From JACCXM01 sp046328335 (GTDB lineage: Bacteria; Chloroflexota; Chloroflexia; Thermomicrobiales; UBA6265), in NCBI GenBank assembly GCA_046328335.1, contig JAXLWU010000004.1, positions 194,775-258,774 on the forward strand: 64,000 nucleotides of DNA, given 5' to 3'. A program made the translations under genes and the position numbers. The notes beneath the pieces were generated by a model. That model did not search any database. It saw only the letters and a program-made list of their open reading frames with translations, and was not told the origin of the DNA. Below, in pieces: positions 16,718-25,283 of the stretch (position 1 is the first letter of the stretch; each line of letters begins with the position of its first letter).

Positions 16718-18037
16718 CTACAGCGCGGCCAGCAACTGGTTGAACGGCTTGGGATCGCTATACGGCCCGATCAGCGCCAGACTGAGCGATTCTGGCTGGA
16801 ACAACTCCTGCGCCAGTTCCTGCACTTCCTTTGCGGTGACGGCTTCGATCTTGGCCATCACCTCTTCCGGGGTCTTGATCTCGCCGTAGGTCGCCTCTTG
16901 CGATCCGATCCAGGCCGCCACCGAGCGGCTGTCCTCGAAGCCCATCAGCAGACGGCCCTTGCGCAGATCCTTGGTTCGCCGCAGTTCCTCTTCCGGCACC
17001 GGTTCGTCGCGCAGTTTGCGGAGTTCGGCGATGAGCGCCTCGACCGTCTCCTCGACACGCTCCAGATCGGTTCCGGCGTAGAGCACGGCTTGCCCCACAT
17101 CGGCGTACGGCCGGAAGTACCCGTAGACCGAGTAGACCAGCCCCCGCTTCTCGCGAATCTCCTGAAAGAGCCGCGAACTCATCCCGGACGACAGGATCGC
17201 CTCGATCGTCGATTGCACGTAACGGCGCTCGGTTGAATACGGCAACGCCGGCAGCCCGAGGCAGAGGTGCGCCTGCTCCGTCTCCCGTTCCAGCAGGTGG
17301 ACCCGCGGTTCGCTCTGGCCACCCTCGGTATCGGGGGTTTCATCGGGCGCCTCGGGTTCGCTGAGATCGCCGAAATACCGCTCGCTCATGGCCACGACAT
17401 CGTCATGATCGATGTCGCCCCCGGCGGCGATGACCAACCGGGATGGTCCATAGTTGCGCCGCCAGAAACCAGCCATATCGTCGCGGCTGATGGCGCCGAC
17501 GGTCGCCTCCGTCCCGGCAATCGGGCGTCCCAGGGGCTGATCGCCCCAGATCACCTCGTCGATCACGTCGTGAACCAGTTCTTCCGGCGAATCCTGGATG
17601 GCGCGAATCTCCTCGATGATGACCGAGCGCTCCTTCTCCAGTTCAGCGGCATCGATGACCGAATTGCGGACGATGTCGGCGAGCACGTCGTAACTGGAAG
17701 CGAAATGGGAGGAAGGGGCCTTGAACCAGTAACTCGTCCCTTCGCGTGAGGTCGCCGCATTGAGCACGCCGCCGACTCCTTCGATCTCGACCGAGATCTG
17801 CTTCGGATCGGGACGACGCTCCGTCCCCTTGAACAGCATGTGCTCCAGGAAATGAGAGACGCCGAGAATGGGCGTGGGCTCGTAGCGCGAACCTACGGTG
17901 TAGGAGAGGATCAAGGTCGCGCTCTTGACGCCGGTCATTGGACCGGAGACCACCCGCACGCCATTGGCGAGCGTGGTCTTGTGATAGGGATAGGGCGCCT
18001 CGGGCGCCGGCGGCTTCGCGGTATTCGTCGCGGTCAA
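16718..18037 (-). CDS. M16 family zinc peptidase
   Basis: The TTG at 18037 was chosen: CAGGAG lies six bases upstream, and longer starts would run into the divergent DinB gene and its promoter. The 439-residue product has the inverted zinc motif HFLEH at residues 62-66 (H62, E65, H66) within SHFLEHMLFKGT and a downstream Glu in the LEKERSVIIEEI helix. This matches the processing-peptidase/PqqL-like M16B branch, with the inactive second half (LGLPALPYS, SRLFQEIREKRGLVYSVY) also present. These enzymes cut small peptides or signal peptides. No export signal is visible, so it probably acts in the cytosol. Confidence 0.9.
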   Translation of the reverse strand: MTATNTAKPPAPEAPYPYHKTTLANGVRVVSGPMTGVKSATLILSYTVGSRYEPTPILGVSHFLEHMLFKGTERRPDPKQISVEIEGVGGVLNAATSREGTSYWFKAPSSHFASSYDVLADIVRNSVIDAAELEKERSVIIEEIRAIQDSPEELVHDVIDEVIWGDQPLGRPIAGTEATVGAISRDDMAGFWRRNYGPSRLVIAAGGDIDHDDVVAMSERYFGDLSEPEAPDETPDTEGGQSEPRVHLLERETEQAHLCLGLPALPYSTERRYVQSTIEAILSSGMSSRLFQEIREKRGLVYSVYGYFRPYADVGQAVLYAGTDLERVEETVEALIAELRKLRDEPVPEEELRRTKDLRKGRLLMGFEDSRSVAAWIGSQEATYGEIKTPEEVMAKIEAVTAKEVQELAQELFQPESLSLALIGPYSDPKPFNQLLAAL

Positions 18038-18138
18038 CCACAACTCCTGGATTCGAGGCGGCGACAGCGCCGCTTGAAGCGTAACGGATACCCTCCGGGC
18101 TGACGCCGGCCGAACTGGACGCGGTGAACCGTCGGGTA

Positions 18139-18153
18139 GCGTACAGTGTACGC
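18139..18153. promoter_or_regulatory. Inverted repeat GCGTAC-AGT-GTACGC, candidate operator
   Basis: Six-base arms are exact complements around AGT. It stands between the divergent M16 peptidase and DinB genes, about 50 bases before the DinB start, where an operator for either gene would sit. No regulator gene is adjacent. Confidence 0.35.
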
Positions 18154-18200
18154 GGAACGATCGGATGCGCGTCGTCGCGTTACCCACCGGGAGGATGAGC

Positions 18201-18653
18201 GTGGAACCCGTTGTCGCCAAGATCGCGGAGCAGTTCAAGGTCGTCCATCAGCAACTGCGCGACGAAGTGCGCGGCCTTTCCATTGATGAACTGAACTGGA
18301 AACCGGCGTCAGACACCAACTCGATCGCCGCGCTGGTGGTGCACACGCTCGGCTCCGAGGCGGAAGTCTTGCGCGTCGCCGCTAATGTCACCGGATCGCG
18401 TGATCGCGACGCCGAGTTCCTCGTCACGGCCGACAATGCGGAGGAGTTGATTCGCCAGATCGATCACGCCGATGCCTACATCGATGATCTGGCGGCGCGC
18501 ATCACCGCGGACGATCTCGCCGCGCTGCGCGAGCGCGGCGGCCGCGCGCCGCAAACCAGTCTGCACTGGTTGCTCACCAACTACGGCCACGCCCGCGAGC
18601 ACCTGGCCCACATTCAACTCACGAAGCAGCTGTACGCGACCGCTACCTCCTGA
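18201..18653 (+). CDS. DinB superfamily protein
   Basis: GTG at 18201 has GGGAGG six bases upstream; ATG at 18195 is in frame but directly abuts that ribosome site. The protein of about 150 residues has the DinB/YfiT four-helix pattern: an N-terminal helix with LRDEVRGLSIDELNWKP, then IAALVVHTLGSEAEVLR with the first metal His, and a C-terminal LLTNYGHAREHLAHIQLT with two more His. These proteins often act as metal-dependent thiol transferases (bacillithiol or mycothiol-linked) or are of unknown function. It stands alone, divergent from the M16 peptidase gene. Confidence 0.8.
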   Translation: MEPVVAKIAEQFKVVHQQLRDEVRGLSIDELNWKPASDTNSIAALVVHTLGSEAEVLRVAANVTGSRDRDAEFLVTADNAEELIRQIDHADAYIDDLAARITADDLAALRERGGRAPQTSLHWLLTNYGHAREHLAHIQLTKQLYATATS

Positions 18654-18991
18654 TCGCGGGTTTCGCGTGCGCGATGGTCAATCCCTCCACCGTTGATTCT
18701 TGTTCCTTGTTCGGTCGACCGCAGGCGCGCAATCTGCTACGCAACATTCGGACTCCGCGTGAACGCGGATCGATCCCAACGCGCGGCACCCATGTCGTCC
18801 CGACGAAGGAGGGACCTCGGCGTTCGCACGAATGAGCAGCAAAGAGATTGCCCGCGTCCGCGTGAACTGGTCCCATTATCACGGGAAGCGCCACGTCGCA
18901 ACCGGTCCGTGCAGGGCCGCGCGTTGAAGTTGCAGGAGAGGAAATAGGTCAACCCCGCCGCGAAGACGGCGTCGAGAACAAGGCATCTACC
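18654..18991. other. Intergenic region, nothing recognised
   Basis: No gene or RNA could be supported. A small GTCCC/GGGAC hairpin around 18798-18817 and the run GCGCGGCACCC recall T-box leaders, but the conserved T-box sequence is missing and the next gene is not an amino-acid gene. Confidence 0.4.
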
Positions 18992-19951
18992 ATGTCCAAC
19001 CCATACCGCATGCCCGCCCTCCTTACGACGATCACACTCTCCACGCTGCTCGGCGCGTTGATTCTCGTCCAGCGCCCAGATCGAGGCGGGAGTGCTGCGC
19101 AGTCCGCGCCAACCGCGACGCCGACCGCACGGGTAATTCGGGTCGGACGGTCCGATTCGCGCTCGACCCCCTTCGCGGTATCGGCGGGCGGAACGCCAGC
19201 GGTCGGTAGAGCCGCGGTCATCGCATCCCCAACGCCCTGGCTGCTGATCGAAGGGGATGAGCCCGTGCGCGGCTCCTCGACGCCGACGCCCTGGTTGGTC
19301 ATCGCGGACGAGACGGCCGTCGCGACGCTCCCCACCCCTGCCCCGACCGCCACGCCATCCCCCACACCGTCGCCGATCCCGATCCCAACCGCCACCGCCA
19401 CTCCGCTGCCGACGGCGACGCCAACGCCGGCACGTCCGCCGACGATTGCGCCGGTGAACCCATCGCGGGCGCCAACGATTGCACCGCCCACGACCGCGCG
19501 AGGCACGTTCACCGCCGAAAACTGGAAAGGCGGCTTCTATCGCGGCGACGGTCTCGCCTACGGCCGCCCCTGGGTCGCCGTCTATGGCGCCCTCAGTCCC
19601 TATCCTCAGGCAACCTTGCAATTCGCGATCGCAGGCGTGCCCGCGGGCGACGCCACCCTGACCGTGACCGGTCTCGACGACGAGTGGGCGGCAGCGAACG
19701 ACGTGCGGCTCACCGCGAACGGGCAGGAGATCTACCGCGGACCGAGCCCCTTCCCCAACTGGGACGGCGTCGGCAATGGCGCCAACGCCGCCTGGACGGC
19801 GGTCGCCTTCACCATCCCTGACGGTCTGCTCCGCGACGGCGAGAACGACATCACCGTCGCCAACCTGACCCCGGCCGACAGTTTCGACGCGCCACCCTAC
19901 GTGTTGCTCAGCGATGCGGTGCTGGAACTGCCTCTCCTCGCCGCTTCATGA
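18992..19951 (+). CDS. Secreted or membrane-anchored protein with Pro/Thr linker and beta-sandwich domain
   Basis: A 319-residue protein. Residues 1-28 contain a short N-terminal membrane segment (MPALLTTITLSTLLGALILV) that may be an anchor or uncleaved signal. Residues about 40-170 are a low-complexity Thr/Pro/Ala linker with repeated TATPTP-like units and a twice-used TPW-L-V/I motif. Residues 170-319 (from GTFTAENWKGGFYRGD) are a compact beta-rich domain with alternating strands (YPQATLQFAIAGVP, ATLTVTGLDD, NDVRLTANGQEIY, ENDITVANL). It resembles galactose-binding or carbohydrate-binding jelly-roll modules. Its role is probably in binding at the cell surface; no catalytic motif is seen. 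Confidence 0.7.
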   Translation: MSNPYRMPALLTTITLSTLLGALILVQRPDRGGSAAQSAPTATPTARVIRVGRSDSRSTPFAVSAGGTPAVGRAAVIASPTPWLLIEGDEPVRGSSTPTPWLVIADETAVATLPTPAPTATPSPTPSPIPIPTATATPLPTATPTPARPPTIAPVNPSRAPTIAPPTTARGTFTAENWKGGFYRGDGLAYGRPWVAVYGALSPYPQATLQFAIAGVPAGDATLTVTGLDDEWAAANDVRLTANGQEIYRGPSPFPNWDGVGNGANAAWTAVAFTIPDGLLRDGENDITVANLTPADSFDAPPYVLLSDAVLELPLLAAS

Positions 19952-20042
19952 AGACCTGAACGTGGTCCCTCGAAGTGCTTACGGTATTGGTTCATGTCCC
20001 GCCAGGATGGGCGAGGGGTTGCGGTGAAGACGCCCATCGCGT

Positions 20043-21245
20043 CTACGCTACGGTCATCTCCGGCAGCAACCGCTCCAGCGCGGCGACCAGCGCCTCCAGA
20101 TCGTCCCGCGTGTTGTACCCCTGGAACGAGAAACGGATCAGCGGGATATCGCCCGCCGCGGTGACCGGGATTTCGATACGGTCCTCGTCATAGAGGCGGC
20201 GCTTCAATTCCTGGCTGTCGATGCCCGGTGGCAACGGCGCCACCGCCATCTGCCGGAACCAGCGATAGCCGCCTTCGCTCTCAGCCGGCACGATCTGCGG
20301 CTGTCCTGTCACCGCGGCGATCCGCTCCCGCGCCTCCAGCACCAGCGCGTGGCAGCGCTCGCGCACGGCATCCCATTGCCGCTCCGCCTGAAACTGCACC
20401 GCCGCCGGCGCGGCGAGAAACGGCGCCAGATCGCGCGTCCCCTGAATCTGGTTCCGGGACACGAACTGGCTCTCCGGCCGGAAGTGATCGCTGCGGTCTT
20501 CCACCCACCCCCAGGAGACGATCGGCGATTCCAGCCATTGTTGCGCTTCCGGCCGCGCGTAGAGGAACCCGGAGCCTTTCGGCGCGCAGAGCCACTTATG
20601 AAAATTGCTCGCGTAGCAATCGACCCCGAGCGCGGTCAGATCGACCGGAATCTGGCCGACGGCATGCGCGCCATCGACCACGGAGACGATCCCCGCTTCC
20701 CGCGCGCGGCGCGCGACCTCCTCCACCGGCAGCCGGATCGCCGTCCCGGAGGTGATGTGCGACAGGAAGATGGCGCGCGTCCGGGGCGTCACCGCGGCGA
20801 ATAGCGCGTCAACGACGTCATCGGGAGAGGAAAGAGGCAGCGGCACGTGGGCGCGGACGTAGCGCGCGCCGCGCTTGGCGCAGAACCACTCCCAGGCCCG
20901 TTCGCAGGCGCCGTATTCGAGGTCGGTGCCCAGCACCTCATCGCCCGGTTCCAGCGGGATCGAGCGTGCGACGACATTGACGCCGGTGGTGGCGTTGGTG
21001 ATGAACACCAGGTCGTCGCGGTGGCAATTGACGTAGGCGGCCATCGCCGCCCGCGTGTCGTCCAGCAGTCCCTCGGCGCGGCGCCCGAGGAACTCCACCG
21101 GCTGCCACTCCATCTCGCGCACCCAGCGCACGAATTCGGCGAAGACCGGTTCCGGCACCGCGCCAAATGACCCGTGATTGAGAAAGACGACGCTCGGATC
21201 GAGCAGAAACTGCGCGCGGAGCGATTCCGCGGACGGTACCTCCAA
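20043..21245 (-). CDS. PLP-dependent class V aminotransferase (isopenicillin-N-epimerase-like)
   Basis: A 400-residue protein of the class V fold. FLNHGSFGAVP at 21-31 is the typical start of the epimerase-like branch, NATTGVNVV at 84-92 binds the cofactor phosphate, VVDGAHAVGQIP with D191 contacts the pyridine nitrogen, and K217 in NFHKWLCAPKG forms the Schiff base. The family includes isopenicillin N epimerase, cysteine desulfurases and selenocysteine lyases. The HGSFG start favours the epimerase-like group, whose real substrates are mostly unknown. It lies upstream of an ABC importer operon in the same direction but separated by a large inverted repeat, so it may be a separate unit. Confidence 0.88.
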   Translation of the reverse strand: MEVPSAESLRAQFLLDPSVVFLNHGSFGAVPEPVFAEFVRWVREMEWQPVEFLGRRAEGLLDDTRAAMAAYVNCHRDDLVFITNATTGVNVVARSIPLEPGDEVLGTDLEYGACERAWEWFCAKRGARYVRAHVPLPLSSPDDVVDALFAAVTPRTRAIFLSHITSGTAIRLPVEEVARRAREAGIVSVVDGAHAVGQIPVDLTALGVDCYASNFHKWLCAPKGSGFLYARPEAQQWLESPIVSWGWVEDRSDHFRPESQFVSRNQIQGTRDLAPFLAAPAAVQFQAERQWDAVRERCHALVLEARERIAAVTGQPQIVPAESEGGYRWFRQMAVAPLPPGIDSQELKRRLYDEDRIEIPVTAAGDIPLIRFSFQGYNTRDDLEALVAALERLLPEMTVA

Positions 21246-21251
21246 AGCTGA

Positions 21252-21394
21252 CCCTCACCCCCAACCCCTCTCCCGTCGAGCCAGGAGAGGGAGATCGAAC
21301 TCTTGAGACACACCAGCGGCAGCACGAAACGCGCGTCTCACGGACGGCCATAAGCCCCTCTCCCGGCTCGACGGGAGAGGGGTTGGGGTGAGGG
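21252..21394. repeat. Dispersed element with 30-bp terminal inverted repeats
   Basis: The left end 21252-21282 (CCCTCACCCCCAACCCCTCT, then CCCGTCGAGCC) is the exact reverse complement of 21365-21394 except for one extra C. About 80 bases lie between. The ends are the same sequences as in the repeats at 16428-16615 and 29887-30066. It fills the gap between the binding-protein gene and the aminotransferase gene; its RNA would fold into a long hairpin and may end transcription there. No open frame is inside. Confidence 0.75.
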
Positions 21395-21401
21395 CGCGCG
21401 C

Positions 21402-23186
21402 CTAGTTCTCGCGCCCGGCCGGGGCGTCCGCCCCGATGTACAACTCGGCGGGAACGGTGCTCATGGAGGTATAGCCAGGCCAGTGCAGGCTGGCGATCCC
21501 GTTGGCATCCGGCTCCTTGAAGGCGCCCTTCAGCCACGGCTTGATCAACTGGACCGGCGTCTCGTGGTAGACAAAGACCGCCGGCACATCCTCCACCAGA
21601 ATCTTCTCGGCATCCTGGAACATCTTGGTCCGCTCATCGGAGCCACCGGTGAAGGACGCCGCCTGCTTGACCAGATTGTCGAAGTCCTCGTTCGACCAGG
21701 AGTGGCGGCCGCCCGAGAGCCAGACCGAGAGCATGTTGTAGGGATCGAGAAAGTCCATCCCGTAGGAGACGAACCCGAACGGAATCTCGGTCGGTTTGGC
21801 GGTCAGGGCATCCATGAAGGTGTCCTGATCGACATCCTGAACCTCGATTTCGATCCCCAGATTGTCACGCAGCATCCCGGCGGCCGCCTGCGAAACCGAC
21901 TGGTTGAGCGGGGTCGGGTTGCGCACCTGGAGCACCTGTTTGGGGAAGGTGGTTGGGTCGGCGTAACCGGCCGCCGCCAGCAATTCCTTGGCCTTCGCCG
22001 GATCGTAGTTCTGAATCCCGGACAAACCCTCGCTGTTTGCCGCCGGGAACCCTGGAGCGAGCCACGAGTAGGCCGGGCGTCCCGCCGGACCGAGAATCTT
22101 CTCCTGGATCGCGTCGCGGTCGATGGCGTGGCTGAACGCCTGGCGCACTTCGAGTTTGTCAAACGGCGCCTTCGTCACATCGAAGAAGAGATAGTGCGTG
22201 CGGAAGTCGCCAACGGAGGAGTAGATCTCGTCCGGGAAATCGGACTGCGCGATCAGCAGATCGGCCGGGGCCGGATACTGCATGTAGTCGATCTCGTTGT
22301 TCTGGTACATGATGAAATACGCGGCGGGGTCGGCGAGTTTCACCACCGCCTTGGTGACGGGAACGACGAGCTGGCCCTTGTAATCGGGATTCTTTTCGAA
22401 GACCACATGCTGATCGATCAACCACTCCGCGAGTTTGAACGGACCGGACGTGACGGAGGTCTCGACCTTCGAGTTGTAGAGCGGTCCATGCTCCTCCAGC
22501 GCCGCCGCCGAGAGCGTCGTGGAGTAGAGCAGCATGGCCGGCAGGTATGGCGCCGGGACCTGCGTTTCGATGACCAGTTCGTGCTCGTCCGCCCCCTGGC
22601 GAACGCCTAGTTCCTCCAGCGGAATCTTCCCCGCGATCGCGTCGTCCCAACCCTTGATGACCCCCTGGAAATACCAGGTGAAGTCCCAGGCGTGCGCCGG
22701 ATCGGCGCCATAGCGGAACGTCGCCACCCAGTCGTTCGCGGTGACCGGATTGCCATCGCTCCACATCAGATTGGGATCGAGTTTGAAGGTCCAGACGGTG
22801 CCGTCCTCGTTCCCGCTCCACTCCAGGGCGCCGGCGGGAATGATCTCGAAATCGCGGTTGAGGCGGACCAGCGGTTCGGAGAAGATGTCAAAGACCGCCT
22901 CCGAGAGCCGCTCGTAGACCGACTCGTAGAAGTCGGGGGTCTTGTCGGTTTCGATGTTGTTGACCATCACCAGAATCTGCTGCTCGGCCGGCGCCGCGTC
23001 ATCCGGCAGGGTGGCGTCCTGTGCCGCGACGCGGCCGACACCCATGCCGGGTCCACCCAGCGCCGCCAACCCGGCCACGCCCATGGCGCCGCCCAGCAAC
23101 GAGCGGCGGCCCAGGCGCTGTCCGAAGAGCCGCATCCTGCGGTCGATCTCGCCGGTACTCACGTCCATCTGTGCTCCGTTTGCCAC
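21402..23186 (-). CDS. ABC transporter substrate-binding protein, family 5 (peptide type)
   Basis: GTG at 23186 has AAGGAGG six bases upstream, better than in-frame alternatives. The 594-residue product has a Tat-like signal: a long n-region, RRSLLGG, a hydrophobic Gly/Ala stretch and GRVAAQDA. The mature part follows the family 5 plan: YESVYERLSEAVFD near the start, TVWTFKLDPNLMWSDGNPVTANDWV, VRQAFSHAIDRDAI, a YDPAKAKELLAAAGY loop and a terminal FVYHETPVQLIKPWL. It captures peptides, nickel or similar solutes outside the membrane and feeds the two permeases encoded upstream. It is the last gene of the unit. Confidence 0.9.
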   Translation of the reverse strand: MANGAQMDVSTGEIDRRMRLFGQRLGRRSLLGGAMGVAGLAALGGPGMGVGRVAAQDATLPDDAAPAEQQILVMVNNIETDKTPDFYESVYERLSEAVFDIFSEPLVRLNRDFEIIPAGALEWSGNEDGTVWTFKLDPNLMWSDGNPVTANDWVATFRYGADPAHAWDFTWYFQGVIKGWDDAIAGKIPLEELGVRQGADEHELVIETQVPAPYLPAMLLYSTTLSAAALEEHGPLYNSKVETSVTSGPFKLAEWLIDQHVVFEKNPDYKGQLVVPVTKAVVKLADPAAYFIMYQNNEIDYMQYPAPADLLIAQSDFPDEIYSSVGDFRTHYLFFDVTKAPFDKLEVRQAFSHAIDRDAIQEKILGPAGRPAYSWLAPGFPAANSEGLSGIQNYDPAKAKELLAAAGYADPTTFPKQVLQVRNPTPLNQSVSQAAAGMLRDNLGIEIEVQDVDQDTFMDALTAKPTEIPFGFVSYGMDFLDPYNMLSVWLSGGRHSWSNEDFDNLVKQAASFTGGSDERTKMFQDAEKILVEDVPAVFVYHETPVQLIKPWLKGAFKEPDANGIASLHWPGYTSMSTVPAELYIGADAPAGREN

Positions 23187-23295
23187 GATGTTCCTCCTTG
23201 CGTCGCGGTCAGCAGGCGTGTGTTCTGCCGCCTGCGACAACTGACTACGTCATCGGGCTCCCTGCGCGCCGTCGCGAGGGCGGCCCGGATGGCGG

Positions 23296-24222
23296 CTAAT
23301 TTTGGCGCGGGTCGAGGGCATCGCGCAGCCCATCCCCGACGAAGGTGAAGCCGAGCATCGCCAGGGCGATCGCCAGCGTCGGGAAGAACCCGAGATGCCA
23401 GTAGACCCGAATGTACTGCGCGCTGTCCGCGACCATCTTCCCCAGACTCGGCGTCGGCTCGTTGATGCCGATGCCAAGGAAGGAAAGTCCCGCTTCGGCG
23501 AAGATCGCGGTCGGAATCGCCAGCGTGACCGCCACGATCAACGGCGCCAGCGCGTTCGGCAGCATGTGCCGGAACCCGATCTCCCACTCCGGCACGCCCA
23601 TGCTACGCGCCGCCAGCACGAACTCCTGCTCCCGCAGCGTCAGTAACTGGGATCGCGTCAGGCGGCAGAGGGTCACCCAGGAGGTGACGCCGATCGCCAG
23701 AATGATGTTCTGCACGCCGCCGCCCGTCAACGAGACGAGAAACATGGCGAAGAGAATGCCCGGAAAGGCGACCATGATCTCGACGATGCGCATGACCCCG
23801 AAATCGACCCAGCCACCCCGCAACCCCGCCGCGAGACCCAGCGGTATGCCGATCACCGCCGCCAGGGCGACGGCACTGAAGCCGACGATCAGTGAGGTCC
23901 GCGTACCGTAAATGATCCGGGTCAGCACGTCGCGGCCGACAGCGTCGGTGCCGAACAGATGCTCGGGACCGGGAAATTCGTTGGCCGACATCAGATCCGC
24001 CGCCTCCATCGGCGTGGGGGCAATGAACGGGGCAAAAACCGCGATGAAGATCAGGAAGCCGGTGATCACCAACCCGACGACCGCCAGGCGCTGCTTGAAG
24101 AAGCGCCGCCAGGCCCGGCGCGTATTCGAGACAGGCCGGCCGGCGATCACATCGAGCGTCTGGATCGGGGAGCCGAGCGCTCCCGGCCCGATGGCGACCT
24201 GACTCGGCGCGGCCGTGCTCAT
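23296..24222 (-). CDS. ABC transporter permease, DppC/OppC type
   Basis: A 308-residue membrane protein with about six helices. It has the DppC N-terminal layout: a cytosolic start with ARRFFKQRLAVVGLVI-like helix 1, then PFIAPTP and the FGTDAVGRDVLTRIIYGTRTSL segment that is diagnostic for this subfamily. The EAA loop reads EFVLAARSMGVPEWEIGFRH and docks the ATPase. It ends in FTFVGDGLRDALDPRQN, also typical. It is three bases downstream of the DppB-type permease gene and upstream of the binding protein, forming one operon. No ATPase gene adjoins; the pair at 32029-34042 is the likely partner. Confidence 0.93.
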   Translation of the reverse strand: MSTAAPSQVAIGPGALGSPIQTLDVIAGRPVSNTRRAWRRFFKQRLAVVGLVITGFLIFIAVFAPFIAPTPMEAADLMSANEFPGPEHLFGTDAVGRDVLTRIIYGTRTSLIVGFSAVALAAVIGIPLGLAAGLRGGWVDFGVMRIVEIMVAFPGILFAMFLVSLTGGGVQNIILAIGVTSWVTLCRLTRSQLLTLREQEFVLAARSMGVPEWEIGFRHMLPNALAPLIVAVTLAIPTAIFAEAGLSFLGIGINEPTPSLGKMVADSAQYIRVYWHLGFFPTLAIALAMLGFTFVGDGLRDALDPRQN

Positions 24223-24225
24223 CGC

Positions 24226-25146
24226 CTAGCCCAGCCGGATGCGGGGGTCGAGCAACGTGTACAGCACGTCGGTAAAGAGGTACGTGAACCCCCAGACGAC
24301 CGCGACCAGCAGCACCAACGCCAGGATCATCGGGTAATCGCGGGTCAGGGTCGAGGTCACGAAAAACCGGCCAAGACCGGGGATGCGAAAGATCTGCTCG
24401 ATGAAGATCGAGCCGGTGAGGATGTTCGGAATCTCCGGAATCATGATCGTGACGAACGGGATCAGCGCATTACGGGCGACGTGCCAGACCAGCACCCGCT
24501 GCTCCGCCAATCCCTTCGCTCGCGCCGTACGCACGTAATCGGTCCCCATGCTTTCCAGCAAACTGACCCGGGTGTAGCGCGCCACCAGCGACATCGGCAG
24601 CAGCGCATACGCGATGACGGGCAGGACGATATGCGCGGGCGTCCCCCAACCACCCGAAGGCAACCAGTTCAGGCTGACGCTGAAGAGGAGAATGAGCCAG
24701 ATGGCGACCACGAAGTTCGGTACCACCATGCCGAGGGTCGAACCGAATGTCACCACGTAATCGATCCACTGGTTGCGGTGCAGCGCCGCCAGCAGCCCGA
24801 AGAGGATACCGAGTGGATAGGCGATCAGGATGGTCAGCGCGCCGACGCGCATCGTGACCGGCCAGGTCTGCTTGATCAGTTCGACGACCGTCTGGCTCGG
24901 GCTCTGAAACGGGACGCCAAAATCGCCGTGCAGCACGTTCCAGACGTACTTGCCGTACTGCACCAGCAACGGTTGATCGAACCCGTATTTGGCGGCACGA
25001 GCTTGCTGCGTCGCTTCCGGCAATTCGCGCTCGCCCGAGGCGAAGGGATCTCCCGGCACGGCTCGTGTCAGGAGAAAGGTCACCAGCGAGACCGCGAAGA
25101 GCACGAACAGCAAGCCGAAGATGCGGCCAACGATGTACCGCGCCAT
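24226..25146 (-). CDS. ABC transporter permease, DppB/OppB type
   Basis: A 306-residue membrane protein starting ARYIVGRIFGLLFVLFAVSLVTFLL, the standard first helix of DppB proteins, with the conserved RAVPGDPF element and later KYVWNVLHGDFGVPFQ. The EAA loop is DYVRTARAKGLAEQRVLVWHV. It ends with LYTLLDPRIRLG, typical of the family. The ATG at 25146 is taken over a TTG one codon earlier. This is the first gene of the importer unit and its start is only about 140 bases from the divergent molybdopterin oxidoreductase gene, with tandem repeats in between. Confidence 0.93.
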   Translation of the reverse strand: MARYIVGRIFGLLFVLFAVSLVTFLLTRAVPGDPFASGERELPEATQQARAAKYGFDQPLLVQYGKYVWNVLHGDFGVPFQSPSQTVVELIKQTWPVTMRVGALTILIAYPLGILFGLLAALHRNQWIDYVVTFGSTLGMVVPNFVVAIWLILLFSVSLNWLPSGGWGTPAHIVLPVIAYALLPMSLVARYTRVSLLESMGTDYVRTARAKGLAEQRVLVWHVARNALIPFVTIMIPEIPNILTGSIFIEQIFRIPGLGRFFVTSTLTRDYPMILALVLLVAVVWGFTYLFTDVLYTLLDPRIRLG

Positions 25147-25233
25147 CAACCCTCCGACGCCAGCGGCGCAGGGACGCCCAGGAACGAGGCGCTAGACTAC
25201 CAGATGAGAAGACGGAAGTCGGAAGTCGGGAGT

Positions 25234-25272
25234 CAGGTGTCAGGTGTCAGGTGTCAGGTGTCAGGTGTCAGG
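25234..25272. repeat. Tandem CAGGTGT repeat before the oxidoreductase start
   Basis: Five perfect copies of CAGGTGT (25234-25268) plus CAGG, preceded by GGAAGTC/GGGAGTC copies from 25214. The last unit merges into AGGAGG, the ribosome site of the next gene. Reverse-complement versions (CTGACTCC, CACCTGAC, CGACTCC) recur inside that gene at about 25357-25415. Confidence 0.75.
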
Positions 25273-25283
25273 AGGAGTGAACC

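Noticed and set aside
18760..18850. T-box-like leader (GCGCGGCACCC and a GTCCC/GGGAC hairpin)
   Set aside because: The conserved GGTGGNACCGCG stretch is missing on both strands and no aminoacyl-tRNA synthetase or amino-acid gene follows.
20006..20038. Weak hairpin GATGGGCG with a 17-base loop after the aminotransferase gene
   Set aside because: Eight base pairs with a long loop and no T-run are too weak to call a terminator in GC-rich DNA.
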